Below, one piece after another: positions 7,397-15,844 of a stretch of DNA of 64,000 nucleotides. Both the position numbers and the translations under genes were made by a program. The notes below the pieces were generated by a model. It was given only the letters and a program-made list of their open reading frames with translations, had not been told where the DNA came from and searched no databases. Each line of letters begins with the position of its first letter. Within the stretch, counting starts at the first letter, position 1. The DNA comes from Bacteroidales bacterium (GTDB taxonomy: Bacteria > Bacteroidota > Bacteroidia > Bacteroidales > UBA10428), in NCBI GenBank assembly GCA_016930375.1, contig JAFGGU010000012.1, positions 21,115-85,114 on the forward strand. Direction: 5' to 3'.

Positions 7397-10207
7397 TCAC
7401 TTTTCTTCTGCTTCACCAATCAGAAATTCGGTGAGGTTCACCCGGTGATCAAGACGCATTTTACGGCGCAGGCGGTAACGGCCAATTTCCACCGCCCGTC
7501 CCGAAATGTTGAGGAGTTGGGCAATCTCCTTGGTGGAAAAATTCATCCGCAGGTAAGAGGATAAACGTAGATCGTTGGGTGTGAGATCAGGAAATTTTTC
7601 CTTGAGTTTCCGAAAGAAGCCTTCCTGGGAAAGTTTGAGATTGTTCATGGTATTTTTCCATTCCTCGGTCTGAGAATCCAAGCCTGCATTAATGATCCGC
7701 TCCATTTCCCTGACATACCTGACCGGATATTTGGAGGAATCTGTTTTCATTGAGTTGATCTGTTTCTGAAGCTCTTTCAGGATTTCCGTTTTACGGATCA
7801 GGTATCGCATGGTCAGCATCAATTCATAACTCTTATAATCAAGTTCACTCTCCAGTTTGTTTTTACGAACCTCATATTCAATGATCTGACGATGACGGCT
7901 GAGTTCATGCGAGAAGATCCTGCGCCCCAGCAGGATCAATCCGGCCAGCGCCAGAACATAAATCAAAATGGCTGCGATGCTTAAATACCAGGGTCTTTTA
8001 ATGGTAAACACGGTTTCAGCGATGTCCTCACCGGTGGATGATCGTACCTGTAAATGATAGTTACCGAATGTCAGATTCAGAAAGGTAAAATTATCCAGAG
8101 TCGTACGATGCCAGTTTTCATCGAGTTCAGGGATCCTGTAAAGAAATTCCTTATCATCCAGATCAAAGTGCGAAGGATCGGCCAAATATACTGTCAAGTT
8201 ATTCTGATCATTCGGAACAACTCTTTTTTTAGATGTTTGAGGCAGAATAACCCTTGTTTTTGATTTACCGCTGAATACCAGGCGGGCAATGACAGGGGCT
8301 TTTGTTACTTCTTTTTCAGCACGGCGGGCCAGGCTGAAAGTTGTAAATGCCTGCCGGGTGGGTATCATCATGGTATTTCCGTCAAGCCGCATAATCTGTT
8401 GTTCACGGTTGGGAAGATCTGCGTACTTCTGGATCAGCTCGGTTATTTTACGGGCTTCAAAAGATTTTGAAATGTCAAAAAGGGCGATCTTGTTTTCAAG
8501 CATGAACCAGTAACTGTTTTTTTCATGATAACTGATCTGGGTAGCCTTTATGTATTCGCCCAGGCCGGCCTGCAATGAAGCCAAAGGATAAAAGGACAGA
8601 CTTTCATTGTCAAAGGAATAAATATTGGATCCCGTCATGAACACAACCTGGTTATTGATCATGGAAATACTGTTTTTCGCAGAACTATCAGCAATGGAAT
8701 TGAAATGAAGCATATTCAGCACAGAATCCGCTCCTTCGTTAATCTCCAGCCTGTAGATCCCTTTTTGCGGATGGATGGCCCAAACATATCCCAGGTAATC
8801 CACCTCGATATACCGGGTGGGTTCATTAAAGCCTTCCACCCTGTTCCTGAAACTCCAATCACCGGCATTGTCTTTCCTGAAGGTGACAATGCCTGTATAG
8901 GTCCCCTCGAGCAGCAGGTCATTGTAGCCCGCAAAGCACCACCCGCCGGTTACCTCTGAGATTTTCCGGAATGTCTGCTGTTTCACCAGGAAGGTGCCAT
9001 CATTGTGTCCGCAAAGGATCTGATCTCCGAATTCAAAGAGTTTCCAAACCTGGCCCTGGGTATTCGGAATCATTTTCAGATTCGAAAAAGCATAATCACT
9101 GTTTTCCCCCCTGATGTCGGCAACAAATAGTCCATGATTCGTACCCAGATACAACAGGTCATTTTTCCGGACAAGGGTATAAACAGTGCCGAGGATCCCG
9201 TCTCTGTCCGTAAATAGCTTAAAAGGAGAGGTTGTGTTGATGTAATTGGCTCCTTCATCGAGGCCAATCCATAATCCCTGGTTGTCATCCCTGTAAAGCG
9301 AAAGGACCGTGTTGTTATTTAACCCGCCGGCAGAGTTAAACAGCTTCGTAATTTTTCCCTGGTCATCACAAAAGACAATCCCATTGAGGATGGTTCCGAA
9401 AACAAACAGAGAATCGTGTATGGCCAGGCCTGCATTGCAGGTCTGCAGTTTTAAGAAGCGGGAAACCCCGGTTTCCAGCAAAGAAAATGTTTGGCCGTCA
9501 TACTGATAGATGCCGTTGCTGGCCGTGCATATCCAGAGTGTACCATCTTTTTTTTCAATAAGCGCATGTACTTTCAGCGTGCCGAATACCTGACTGCCTT
9601 CCAAAAGATCGAAATGCTCACCGTTAAACCAGAACAATCCCCTGCCCAGTGCCTGCACGATAAAACCCTGACTGACCCTGAACATGAAGAGCATCACTGC
9701 GGGCCCGCGTATACTTTTGACCTGTTTTCCTTTACAGGCGTATATCGTGGTAAACGATTGAAAATAGATGGTTCCGTCTTTTTCGAGTATATTCCAGATC
9801 TCATCGTTTTTTTCAACATGGATATCCCGGACGAGCGAGTGGTAGGTAAGTCCGCCCTGACCGTCATTTTCCCAGAAACCGAAATCTTCGAATGATCCGC
9901 TGTAGATGATACCGGAAGAATCGGCATATACCGACCGGACACCCTGCCTGAAAGGCAAAGGGAATACCCTTGAACTGATGCCGTTGTACTCAACCAATCC
10001 TGCCGAGTTGGCAAAATACACAAAACCTGTCACAGGACTCTGACTGATTTCCCAGTTCTGGTTTTCAAGCGGCAGATGATTCGAAATTTTTGTCTGGAGG
10101 ATGTCATTCTGAAAAAGATCCTGCGCGTGAATGACAACTCCGGTAATCAGTTGAAGTATTACGCACAAACTTAACCATCTGTTTAGAATAACTTTACAGC
10201 CGGGCAT
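7397..10207 (-). CDS. Membrane-spanning propeller / triple-tyrosine / LuxR-HTH regulator
   Basis: One-protein sensor-regulator of about 936 residues, at the downstream end of the glucanase operon. I start it at the ATG at 10207, giving MPGCKVILNRWLSL; the frame upstream is open only to a TTG at 10243. Order: N-terminal signal/TM segment ending IHAQD; a long periplasmic part of two-component-propeller repeats (for example ENQNWEISQSPVTGFVYFAN, DDNQGLWIGLDEG); a Y_Y_Y domain (DENWHRTTLDNFTFLNLTFG); one TM helix (about 738-762); a coiled coil; and a C-terminal GerE/LuxR-type helix-turn-helix (about 870-930, LTPNDLRLSSYLRM and STKEIAQLLNISGRAVE). There is no kinase or receiver domain, so it resembles a SusR-style direct regulator more than a hybrid two-component system. 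Inferred role: senses the glucan fragments and activates the operon. Confidence 0.85.
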   Translation of the reverse strand: MPGCKVILNRWLSLCVILQLITGVVIHAQDLFQNDILQTKISNHLPLENQNWEISQSPVTGFVYFANSAGLVEYNGISSRVFPLPFRQGVRSVYADSSGIIYSGSFEDFGFWENDGQGGLTYHSLVRDIHVEKNDEIWNILEKDGTIYFQSFTTIYACKGKQVKSIRGPAVMLFMFRVSQGFIVQALGRGLFWFNGEHFDLLEGSQVFGTLKVHALIEKKDGTLWICTASNGIYQYDGQTFSLLETGVSRFLKLQTCNAGLAIHDSLFVFGTILNGIVFCDDQGKITKLFNSAGGLNNNTVLSLYRDDNQGLWIGLDEGANYINTTSPFKLFTDRDGILGTVYTLVRKNDLLYLGTNHGLFVADIRGENSDYAFSNLKMIPNTQGQVWKLFEFGDQILCGHNDGTFLVKQQTFRKISEVTGGWCFAGYNDLLLEGTYTGIVTFRKDNAGDWSFRNRVEGFNEPTRYIEVDYLGYVWAIHPQKGIYRLEINEGADSVLNMLHFNSIADSSAKNSISMINNQVVFMTGSNIYSFDNESLSFYPLASLQAGLGEYIKATQISYHEKNSYWFMLENKIALFDISKSFEARKITELIQKYADLPNREQQIMRLDGNTMMIPTRQAFTTFSLARRAEKEVTKAPVIARLVFSGKSKTRVILPQTSKKRVVPNDQNNLTVYLADPSHFDLDDKEFLYRIPELDENWHRTTLDNFTFLNLTFGNYHLQVRSSTGEDIAETVFTIKRPWYLSIAAILIYVLALAGLILLGRRIFSHELSRHRQIIEYEVRKNKLESELDYKSYELMLTMRYLIRKTEILKELQKQINSMKTDSSKYPVRYVREMERIINAGLDSQTEEWKNTMNNLKLSQEGFFRKLKEKFPDLTPNDLRLSSYLRMNFSTKEIAQLLNISGRAVEIGRYRLRRKMRLDHRVNLTEFLIGEAEEK

Positions 10208-10262
10208 ACAAATCACTTTTTTGTCATCCGGGTAAAAGTACAAAAAAATGAGTATGAGATTT

Positions 10263-10297
10263 AAGATCTAAGATTCAAGATTCAAGATCCGTGATCC
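10263..10297. repeat. Degenerate heptamer tandem repeat
   Basis: Five period-7 units, AAGATCT, AAGATTC, AAGATTC, AAGATCC, GTGATCC, in the gap between the glucanase stop (10312) and the regulator start (10207). No hairpin. Two more arrays of the same period lie in other intercistronic gaps of this window. Confidence 0.7.
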
Positions 10298-10311
10298 GTG
10301 AAACAGGCAGG

Positions 10312-11670
10312 TTAATCTTTTACAGTGAATCCCAGTCTTTCCAACCCGGTCCTGATTTCCGGCGATGCCATAAAGAGGTTCCAGAGCAAAGCACTCCGGT
10401 AATTCTCGATCATAACCACGATGGGCCCCTGGTCGATGGCCAGGTACCTTTGGGGATACCAGTTTTTTCCGATGCTGAAGCCATCATAAAATCCATATTT
10501 ACCCCAGATGCTGTCTCCCAGTTCCTGGTAAAAATACCGAAGGGCTTTCATGGATTCTTCGGGCGTATAGGGAAAGGATGATAAGGCCGCCGAAGGGGTG
10601 ATCACTCCCAGGTCATTTTTCTCTCCCGGCGCATGGGCAGCATAACCTATGGGTGAATAACCAGCCGTGAGACCCCAGCACGAGTCGCTGTAGCCCGGAT
10701 GACCCAGGGGATTTTCCTTGCACCATTGCCAGTTGATAAGCGCCAGGTTTCGGTTCAGTTCCAGGTAATCGGCGTACTTGTCGCTGACCTTCCCGGGATT
10801 CAGTCCCAGGTAGGAGTAATGTGCCCAGAACAAGGGTCCGCCGTATTCCTCTGCGTAGTTGTATTTAAGGATCAGGGGATGACCATACATTTGATTCGTT
10901 GAAACCATGCCTCCGCTGCGGGCCCAACCTTTGTGATAGGCTGCCGCATCTATCGGATGCGTTGGTGATGAGGCCGCCAGCACATAGGTGATCAGGCACT
11001 CGTTGTAACCTTCAATGGGGAAGTTCATTTCCCATCCGAAGTTGGGTGACCAGTGCCAGTAAATTACAGGCTCGCCGCTCCGGGTGAACCAGTCCCATTC
11101 AACCTCCCGCCAAAGCCTGTCAATTTTGCCGGCCAGTGTCTTTTCCTCAACAGTGCCGGTTTTAAAATATTCGCGTACAGTCAGCAATCCCTGGATAAGG
11201 TAAGCTGTTTCAACGATATCGGCACCATTGTCCTTCGGGCTGAAAGGTTTCACACGTCCTGTTTCTCCGTACAGCCAGTGCGGCCAGGCTCCATGGAACC
11301 TGTCGGAAGTTTCCAGAAAATCAACAATACGTTTCAGGCGCTCAAAAGCTTCCAGCCGGGTAATGAATCCCCGTTCAATTCCAACCAGGATGGCCATCAG
11401 GCCAAAACCCGTGCCCCCTGTGGTTACCACATTCATATCATTTTCGGGGTATATGCCGTCGACGTGATAGCGTTCGCGGGCCATCCCCGAAATGGGTTCA
11501 GCGCCGTCCCAGAAGTACTGAAAGGTCCGGTATTCGGTAAGCGTGAGCAGCGAATCATCGGTTATTCTGGTCTCGACTTTATGGTTAACTGCCGGGGATA
11601 AGTTCCTTGTATTTTTGCAGCTACTCCAGAATAATCCGGTCAGTAGAAACAGTATCAGAATTTTTTTCAT
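10312..11670 (-). CDS. GH144-type endo-beta-1,2-glucanase, lipoprotein
   Basis: Glycoamylase-like (PF10091) alpha/alpha-barrel enzyme of 452 residues. Family members with known activity (GH144) cleave linear beta-1,2-glucan into sophorooligosaccharides. Signal with lipobox FWSSC (Cys18), so it is membrane-anchored, probably on the cell surface. The run KDNGADIVE places acidic residues at D147, D151 and E154, and GYNE places E224. From memory, the family archetype from Chitinophaga pinensis has D135, D139, E142 and E211, the same spacing within one residue. Its stop-to-start distance from the upstream paralogue is 5 nt, so the two are translationally close. Specificity for beta-1,2-glucan is inference from the family. 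Confidence 0.87.
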   Translation of the reverse strand: MKKILILFLLTGLFWSSCKNTRNLSPAVNHKVETRITDDSLLTLTEYRTFQYFWDGAEPISGMARERYHVDGIYPENDMNVVTTGGTGFGLMAILVGIERGFITRLEAFERLKRIVDFLETSDRFHGAWPHWLYGETGRVKPFSPKDNGADIVETAYLIQGLLTVREYFKTGTVEEKTLAGKIDRLWREVEWDWFTRSGEPVIYWHWSPNFGWEMNFPIEGYNECLITYVLAASSPTHPIDAAAYHKGWARSGGMVSTNQMYGHPLILKYNYAEEYGGPLFWAHYSYLGLNPGKVSDKYADYLELNRNLALINWQWCKENPLGHPGYSDSCWGLTAGYSPIGYAAHAPGEKNDLGVITPSAALSSFPYTPEESMKALRYFYQELGDSIWGKYGFYDGFSIGKNWYPQRYLAIDQGPIVVMIENYRSALLWNLFMASPEIRTGLERLGFTVKD

Positions 11671-11675
11671 GGCGC

Positions 11676-13316
11676 TTAATACGTGAATCCAAGTTTAGTC
11701 AATCCGGCAAGGATATCTTCGTCCGTCATAAAGAGATCCCAAAGGAGACCGGTGCGGTAATTTTCTATCATACATACGATAGGACCCTGGTCAATGGCCA
11801 GGTAGGAGGAAGCAAACCAGGGCTCTTCAAGACTGAAAGCATCGTAGAAACCGTAATCACCCCATAGCCTGTCCCCCAGGATGTAATAAAAGAACTTCAA
11901 AGCATCCATGCTTTCAGCCGGTGTGTATGGGAGAGAAGAAACGGCAGCGGTAGGTGCGATGACACCCTGGTCGTTCGTGGGTGAGCTGGCAGTATAGCCG
12001 CCGGGTATGTCGCTGGCAGTAAGGCCCCAGCAATCAGATCCGTACCCCGTGTATTGCTTTGGATTTGCTTTGCAGTATTCATAATTGATCCGCGAATGCG
12101 CTGTAAGCTGTGTCCAGTAACCGGTATACGGATCGCTCAGGTTCCTTGGATCCAGTGCCAGGAATGAATAATGCGCAAAGAAGAGAGGGCCTCCGTAATC
12201 GTACCCGAGCGGAAGCAGGATGTCATAAAATGTCTTGTTGTTCACGAAGGCGCCGTTGCGGGTCCATCCTGCATCATACACCTCCTTGGTTATTGTGTGT
12301 GTAGGGGATGAGGCAGCCAGAACGTATACTATGAGCGCTTCATTCCAGCCTGTGACAGGCATATTCATCTGCCAGGCATAATTGGGAGACCAGTGCCAGT
12401 ACAAACGGTTCTGATCGCCGTTCCTGTACCAGTCCCATTCCACACCCTCCCAGATCTTGGTAATGGAATCACACAGGGCTTTCTCTGCCGTTGATCCGTT
12501 GATAAAGTATGCTTTCACAGTAAGCAGTCCCTGCACCAGGAAGGCCGTTTCAACAAGGTCGCCGCCATCGTCTTTGGAGCTGAAAGGATGTACCTTTCCG
12601 GTAGTACCATTCAGCCAGTGCGGATAAGCACCATGGAACCTGTCAGTGGCCGGATCAATCAGAAAGCTGACGATGGTCTTTAGTCTGTCAAGTCCCTCCT
12701 GCCGGGTGATAAAGCCTCTTTCGATGCCTGTAAGAATGGCCATCAGTCCAAATCCACTTCCTCCCGTTGTAACAATGTCTCCCGAGTCATATCGTTCCCG
12801 GGCCAGTCCCGAAACCGGGTGCCCGTATTCCCAGAAGTAATCAAAGGTTTTCCGTTGCACCAGCGTAAGCAGAGAATCTTCGGTAATGGCAGGAAACTTG
12901 GGTGTCTCATCGAGACGGGTAACAAATACAAAGGAATAGCTTTTATAAATGGTTCCTCCCAGGGTCGGACCCTGATCAAAAAGGACCCGGTACGTTGATA
13001 ATCCTTCCAGCGGGTCCAAAAGGGTTATGATCAGAGTTTGCCTGTCATCCCCGAACCGGTGGAGATAATTGGTGTCAACACCCCCGGTAATAAACAACTT
13101 GTCCTTGCTGAATTGCAGGGTATCGACGCGGGAATGGAACTTCACCCGGATCTCAACGCTGCTATAATCTATATTTTCAATATTGCCATTGTTGGTAACA
13201 TAAACGTTGTTTATGTAAAGCGAATCAATGAGGATCTCGCCACCCTCGGTACTTTCCGGGTCTTTATTACAAGCGAGGATGAAGAACAGAACGGGTATCC
13301 AGAGTAATTTGGGCAT
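11676..13316 (-). CDS. GH144-type endo-glucanase with extra N-terminal domain, lipoprotein
   Basis: Paralogue of the next gene, 546 residues. Lipobox FFILAC (Cys16). Residues about 25-135 form an additional beta-rich, Ig-like domain (SSVEIRVKFHSRVDTLQFS, SYSFVFVTRLDETPKF) that is absent from the shorter copy; it could be a spacer or a binding module. The catalytic domain starts near 140 and keeps the acidic set D249, D253, E256 and E326, spaced as in the shorter enzyme. WHWSPNYAWQMN and YVLAASSPTH are shared nearly word for word with the paralogue. The pair probably arose by duplication; the extra domain suggests one enzyme works at the surface and the other deeper in the envelope, but the sequence alone does not show this. 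Confidence 0.87.
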   Translation of the reverse strand: MPKLLWIPVLFFILACNKDPESTEGGEILIDSLYINNVYVTNNGNIENIDYSSVEIRVKFHSRVDTLQFSKDKLFITGGVDTNYLHRFGDDRQTLIITLLDPLEGLSTYRVLFDQGPTLGGTIYKSYSFVFVTRLDETPKFPAITEDSLLTLVQRKTFDYFWEYGHPVSGLARERYDSGDIVTTGGSGFGLMAILTGIERGFITRQEGLDRLKTIVSFLIDPATDRFHGAYPHWLNGTTGKVHPFSSKDDGGDLVETAFLVQGLLTVKAYFINGSTAEKALCDSITKIWEGVEWDWYRNGDQNRLYWHWSPNYAWQMNMPVTGWNEALIVYVLAASSPTHTITKEVYDAGWTRNGAFVNNKTFYDILLPLGYDYGGPLFFAHYSFLALDPRNLSDPYTGYWTQLTAHSRINYEYCKANPKQYTGYGSDCWGLTASDIPGGYTASSPTNDQGVIAPTAAVSSLPYTPAESMDALKFFYYILGDRLWGDYGFYDAFSLEEPWFASSYLAIDQGPIVCMIENYRTGLLWDLFMTDEDILAGLTKLGFTY

Positions 13317-13351
13317 ATTTTTTTAATCAGATTGATAAATATAGGATAAGC

Positions 13352-13376
13352 TCGGCGGAGTTTTAAACTCCGCCGA
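13352..13376. repeat. Palindrome, 12-bp arms around GTTT-N-AAAC
   Basis: Arms 13352-13363 and 13365-13376 are perfectly complementary with a single central base. It lies in the gap between the LamG gene stop (13429) and the glucanase start (13316), both minus strand, with no T-run after it. It may be a repeat or an mRNA-processing stem and not a terminator. A second palindrome with the same GTTT-N-AAAC centre lies at 54543-54571. Confidence 0.75.
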
Positions 13377-13428
13377 ACAAAAACTGACTGAAAAAACGGT
13401 CAGCTTCCACTCCTAACGATTGAAAAGA

Positions 13429-14307
13429 TTACGGATTGATCTGCGTTACTTCGGCTTCGTACAGTGCAGTAATTTCTGCCTGGGACAATGCCTTGTTGTA
13501 GATCCTGAATTCGTCGACCATGCCCTGGTAATAGTTCATCCAGCCTTCGGGTGTGCCGGCAATCTGCTGTGTCCAGGCGCCAAAGTGGATCTTGGTCATA
13601 TCCTGTCCGAGCTTGATGGGGCCGAGGGCCGGCTGTGTACCACCTGATTCGGGACCTGCCCACTTATTCTGTGAGAACACTTTGGTGCCATTGGCATAGA
13701 ACTCCATGGTGGAAGTGGTTTTATTGTATAAAGCCACCAGGTGAAACCACAGGTCATTCACGAATTTCACACTGTTTTTTCTGAGATCCTGCCCTTTCCA
13801 ATCCGGAGATTCACTGTCATACAGGTAGAACTTCATGTCCACCGAATCTCCTTCTGCCTGGCTCTCCTGCATAAGAGACAAAGCGCCCATAAAAGCATCA
13901 CCGCCGTTGATCGTAAAGATCTTGGCTGCACCGCTTGTAGTGTAGGGTGTTTTGATCCAGCAAGCCATGGTAATTTCATCCAAAGTTTTCAGCGCTGTAC
14001 CGGAAGCAACATCGTATTCAAAGTAAGCTTCGCTTGTGCTTCCCTTATAGGCATTGCCTCTTCTTCCGACCGCCAGGGTTGCGCCACCAACGTCATCACT
14101 GAATGTAATGGTGTTGTTGGAATATTCAACTTCCTCATCCAGTGTTTCAAACGGGAAGTAGGCAATTAGGCTGGAAGTTGCAATTGTGTTGGGATCGATC
14201 TTTCCGTCATCACCACCATCATCGTCATCATCGGAACAGGAAATCATTACTCCTCCGAGGAGAAGTGTTCCGAACAAGAAACCAAATAAACCAAATTTGT
14301 TTTTCAT
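13429..14307 (-). CDS. LamG/concanavalin-like lipoprotein, candidate surface glycan-binding protein
   Basis: 292 residues: signal peptide with lipobox VMISC (Cys24), an Asp-rich linker (SDDDDDGGDDG), then one LamG-type jelly roll (about 48-285; SLIAYFPFET, ITMACWIKTPY, WFHLVALYNKTTSTMEFYANG, MVDEFRIYNKALSQAEI). LamG domains of this kind bind carbohydrate or protein and have no catalytic residues. It sits directly after SusD in the operon, the usual slot of a surface glycan-binding protein, so I infer that it holds the glucan for the GH144 enzymes. Confidence 0.82.
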   Translation of the reverse strand: MKNKFGLFGFLFGTLLLGGVMISCSDDDDDGGDDGKIDPNTIATSSLIAYFPFETLDEEVEYSNNTITFSDDVGGATLAVGRRGNAYKGSTSEAYFEYDVASGTALKTLDEITMACWIKTPYTTSGAAKIFTINGGDAFMGALSLMQESQAEGDSVDMKFYLYDSESPDWKGQDLRKNSVKFVNDLWFHLVALYNKTTSTMEFYANGTKVFSQNKWAGPESGGTQPALGPIKLGQDMTKIHFGAWTQQIAGTPEGWMNYYQGMVDEFRIYNKALSQAEITALYEAEVTQINP

Positions 14308-14344
14308 AATAGTCGTATTAGATTAAACATTAAATTGATTAAAA

Positions 14345-15838
14345 TTAATATCCATTGTTTTGCACGAGATTCGGATTCAATTGTCTTTGGGCAGCAGGTA
14401 TGGGGTATACTTCATGCTTCCCGGAGATAAATCTGCCGGCCAGGGCGGTCGCCGCCTGTCCTGTCCTGATCAGGTCAAAGAACCTGTCTTCTTCAAGAGC
14501 AAGTTCTGCTCGCCGCTCGTCCCAGATTTGCTGAAGTGTTGCACCTGAAAGTGCTTCCAGTCCTGCTCTTTCACGTACCAGGTTAACCGCATTGTCGGCG
14601 GTCATACCGCTCACCGTTGCATAACCGGCTCCCTGCACTTTGGCTTCTGCATACATGAGCAATACATCGGCATACCGGAGTATCCTTACATTGTGATCGA
14701 AGCCGTATCCGTTGTAATTCCAATTGTTGTATACCGATGGTGTATATACCTTTCCGTTGTAGACCGGGTTGATGCAAATCGACTTGATGCTGTCACCCTC
14801 CGGTGTCAGGGTGCCCCTGTAAAGCAATGTTGTTTCCGGTCTTATCACCTCACCCCTTGCCGAGTAGAAATCGATGAGTTTCTGGCTGGGCACACAGAAT
14901 CCCCAGCCCTGCATATTGCTGGGGTAGTTGGCGCGCGGCCCCTGGACATATGCATATTCAATAAAGGTTTGTTCACCAATGGTTTTACCGAGAGTTGAGC
15001 TCTGCAGTTCAAAAAGTGATTCTTCGCTGTTTTCGCCATCGATGCTGAAAACTTCGCGAAAATCATCGAGCAGGTCAAATCTTCCCGATGCAATGATCCG
15101 GTCGGTTAGGGAGGACACCGAGTCCCATTCTGCCTGATAAAGGTGCACCTTGGCCTTAAGCCCCATTGCGGTATATTTCGTGATCCGGCCAGCCCATTCG
15201 TTCGTATAGCTTGCGGGCAGCACGTTTATGGCTTCGCTGAGATCTTTCTCAATAAACTCATAGAGTTGTGCGGTGGAGGACTGACTTACAGCGGCAAGTT
15301 GTTCTGCGGTCAGCAAGGTATCAATGACGGGTACCCTGCCGAATAGCCGGGTCAGGTTGAAATAGGCATAGGCCCGTATTGTTTTGGCTTCACCCTGGCA
15401 CTGCGTAGCGTAAAGCTTATCTGCGCTGTTCAGCAGGGTTTGTTCGAACAGTGGCATCTGGTGTATGGCATAATTGGCCCCGCTGACTATATTATAATAG
15501 GCCACCCACAGATCATTGATGAGACCATTGTCGGCTTCATAGGTCAGATTATCCAGTTCAAGCATGGGTGGATTGTCCTCGGGCGTACTGCCTTTGTCGG
15601 CATTGTCCGATGCGATCTCAAAGGCGCCGATGTAAGGAAAAACGTGGGCTCCGTAACTACGGAGGCTGGCATAGGAAGCGCTGACTGAAAGAAAAATATT
15701 TTCAGATTTTGAATAATCGATGCCGGTAGTAGGTATCGTGGCTTCCGGACGAATTTCAAGGAAATCTTCGCAACCTGTCACCAATAACAGGACTGTTATA
15801 ACGGGTATGATACTGATTCTTTTCATTTTTTGACTCAT
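14345..15838 (-). CDS. SusD-like lipoprotein (pair 2)
   Basis: 497-residue RagB/SusD family lipoprotein partnering the SusC at 15845. The signal peptide ends in lipobox LVTGC (Cys23); ATGs at 15838 and 15826 are both possible. Family marks include SASYASLRSYG near the start, LRYADVLLMYAEAKVQG and the ending NPNLVQNNGY. Only 6 nt separate it from the SusC stop. As second gene of the glucanase operon it should bind beta-glucan oligosaccharides. Confidence 0.93.
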   Translation of the reverse strand: MSQKMKRISIIPVITVLLLVTGCEDFLEIRPEATIPTTGIDYSKSENIFLSVSASYASLRSYGAHVFPYIGAFEIASDNADKGSTPEDNPPMLELDNLTYEADNGLINDLWVAYYNIVSGANYAIHQMPLFEQTLLNSADKLYATQCQGEAKTIRAYAYFNLTRLFGRVPVIDTLLTAEQLAAVSQSSTAQLYEFIEKDLSEAINVLPASYTNEWAGRITKYTAMGLKAKVHLYQAEWDSVSSLTDRIIASGRFDLLDDFREVFSIDGENSEESLFELQSSTLGKTIGEQTFIEYAYVQGPRANYPSNMQGWGFCVPSQKLIDFYSARGEVIRPETTLLYRGTLTPEGDSIKSICINPVYNGKVYTPSVYNNWNYNGYGFDHNVRILRYADVLLMYAEAKVQGAGYATVSGMTADNAVNLVRERAGLEALSGATLQQIWDERRAELALEEDRFFDLIRTGQAATALAGRFISGKHEVYPIPAAQRQLNPNLVQNNGY

Positions 15839-15844
15839 AAACAG

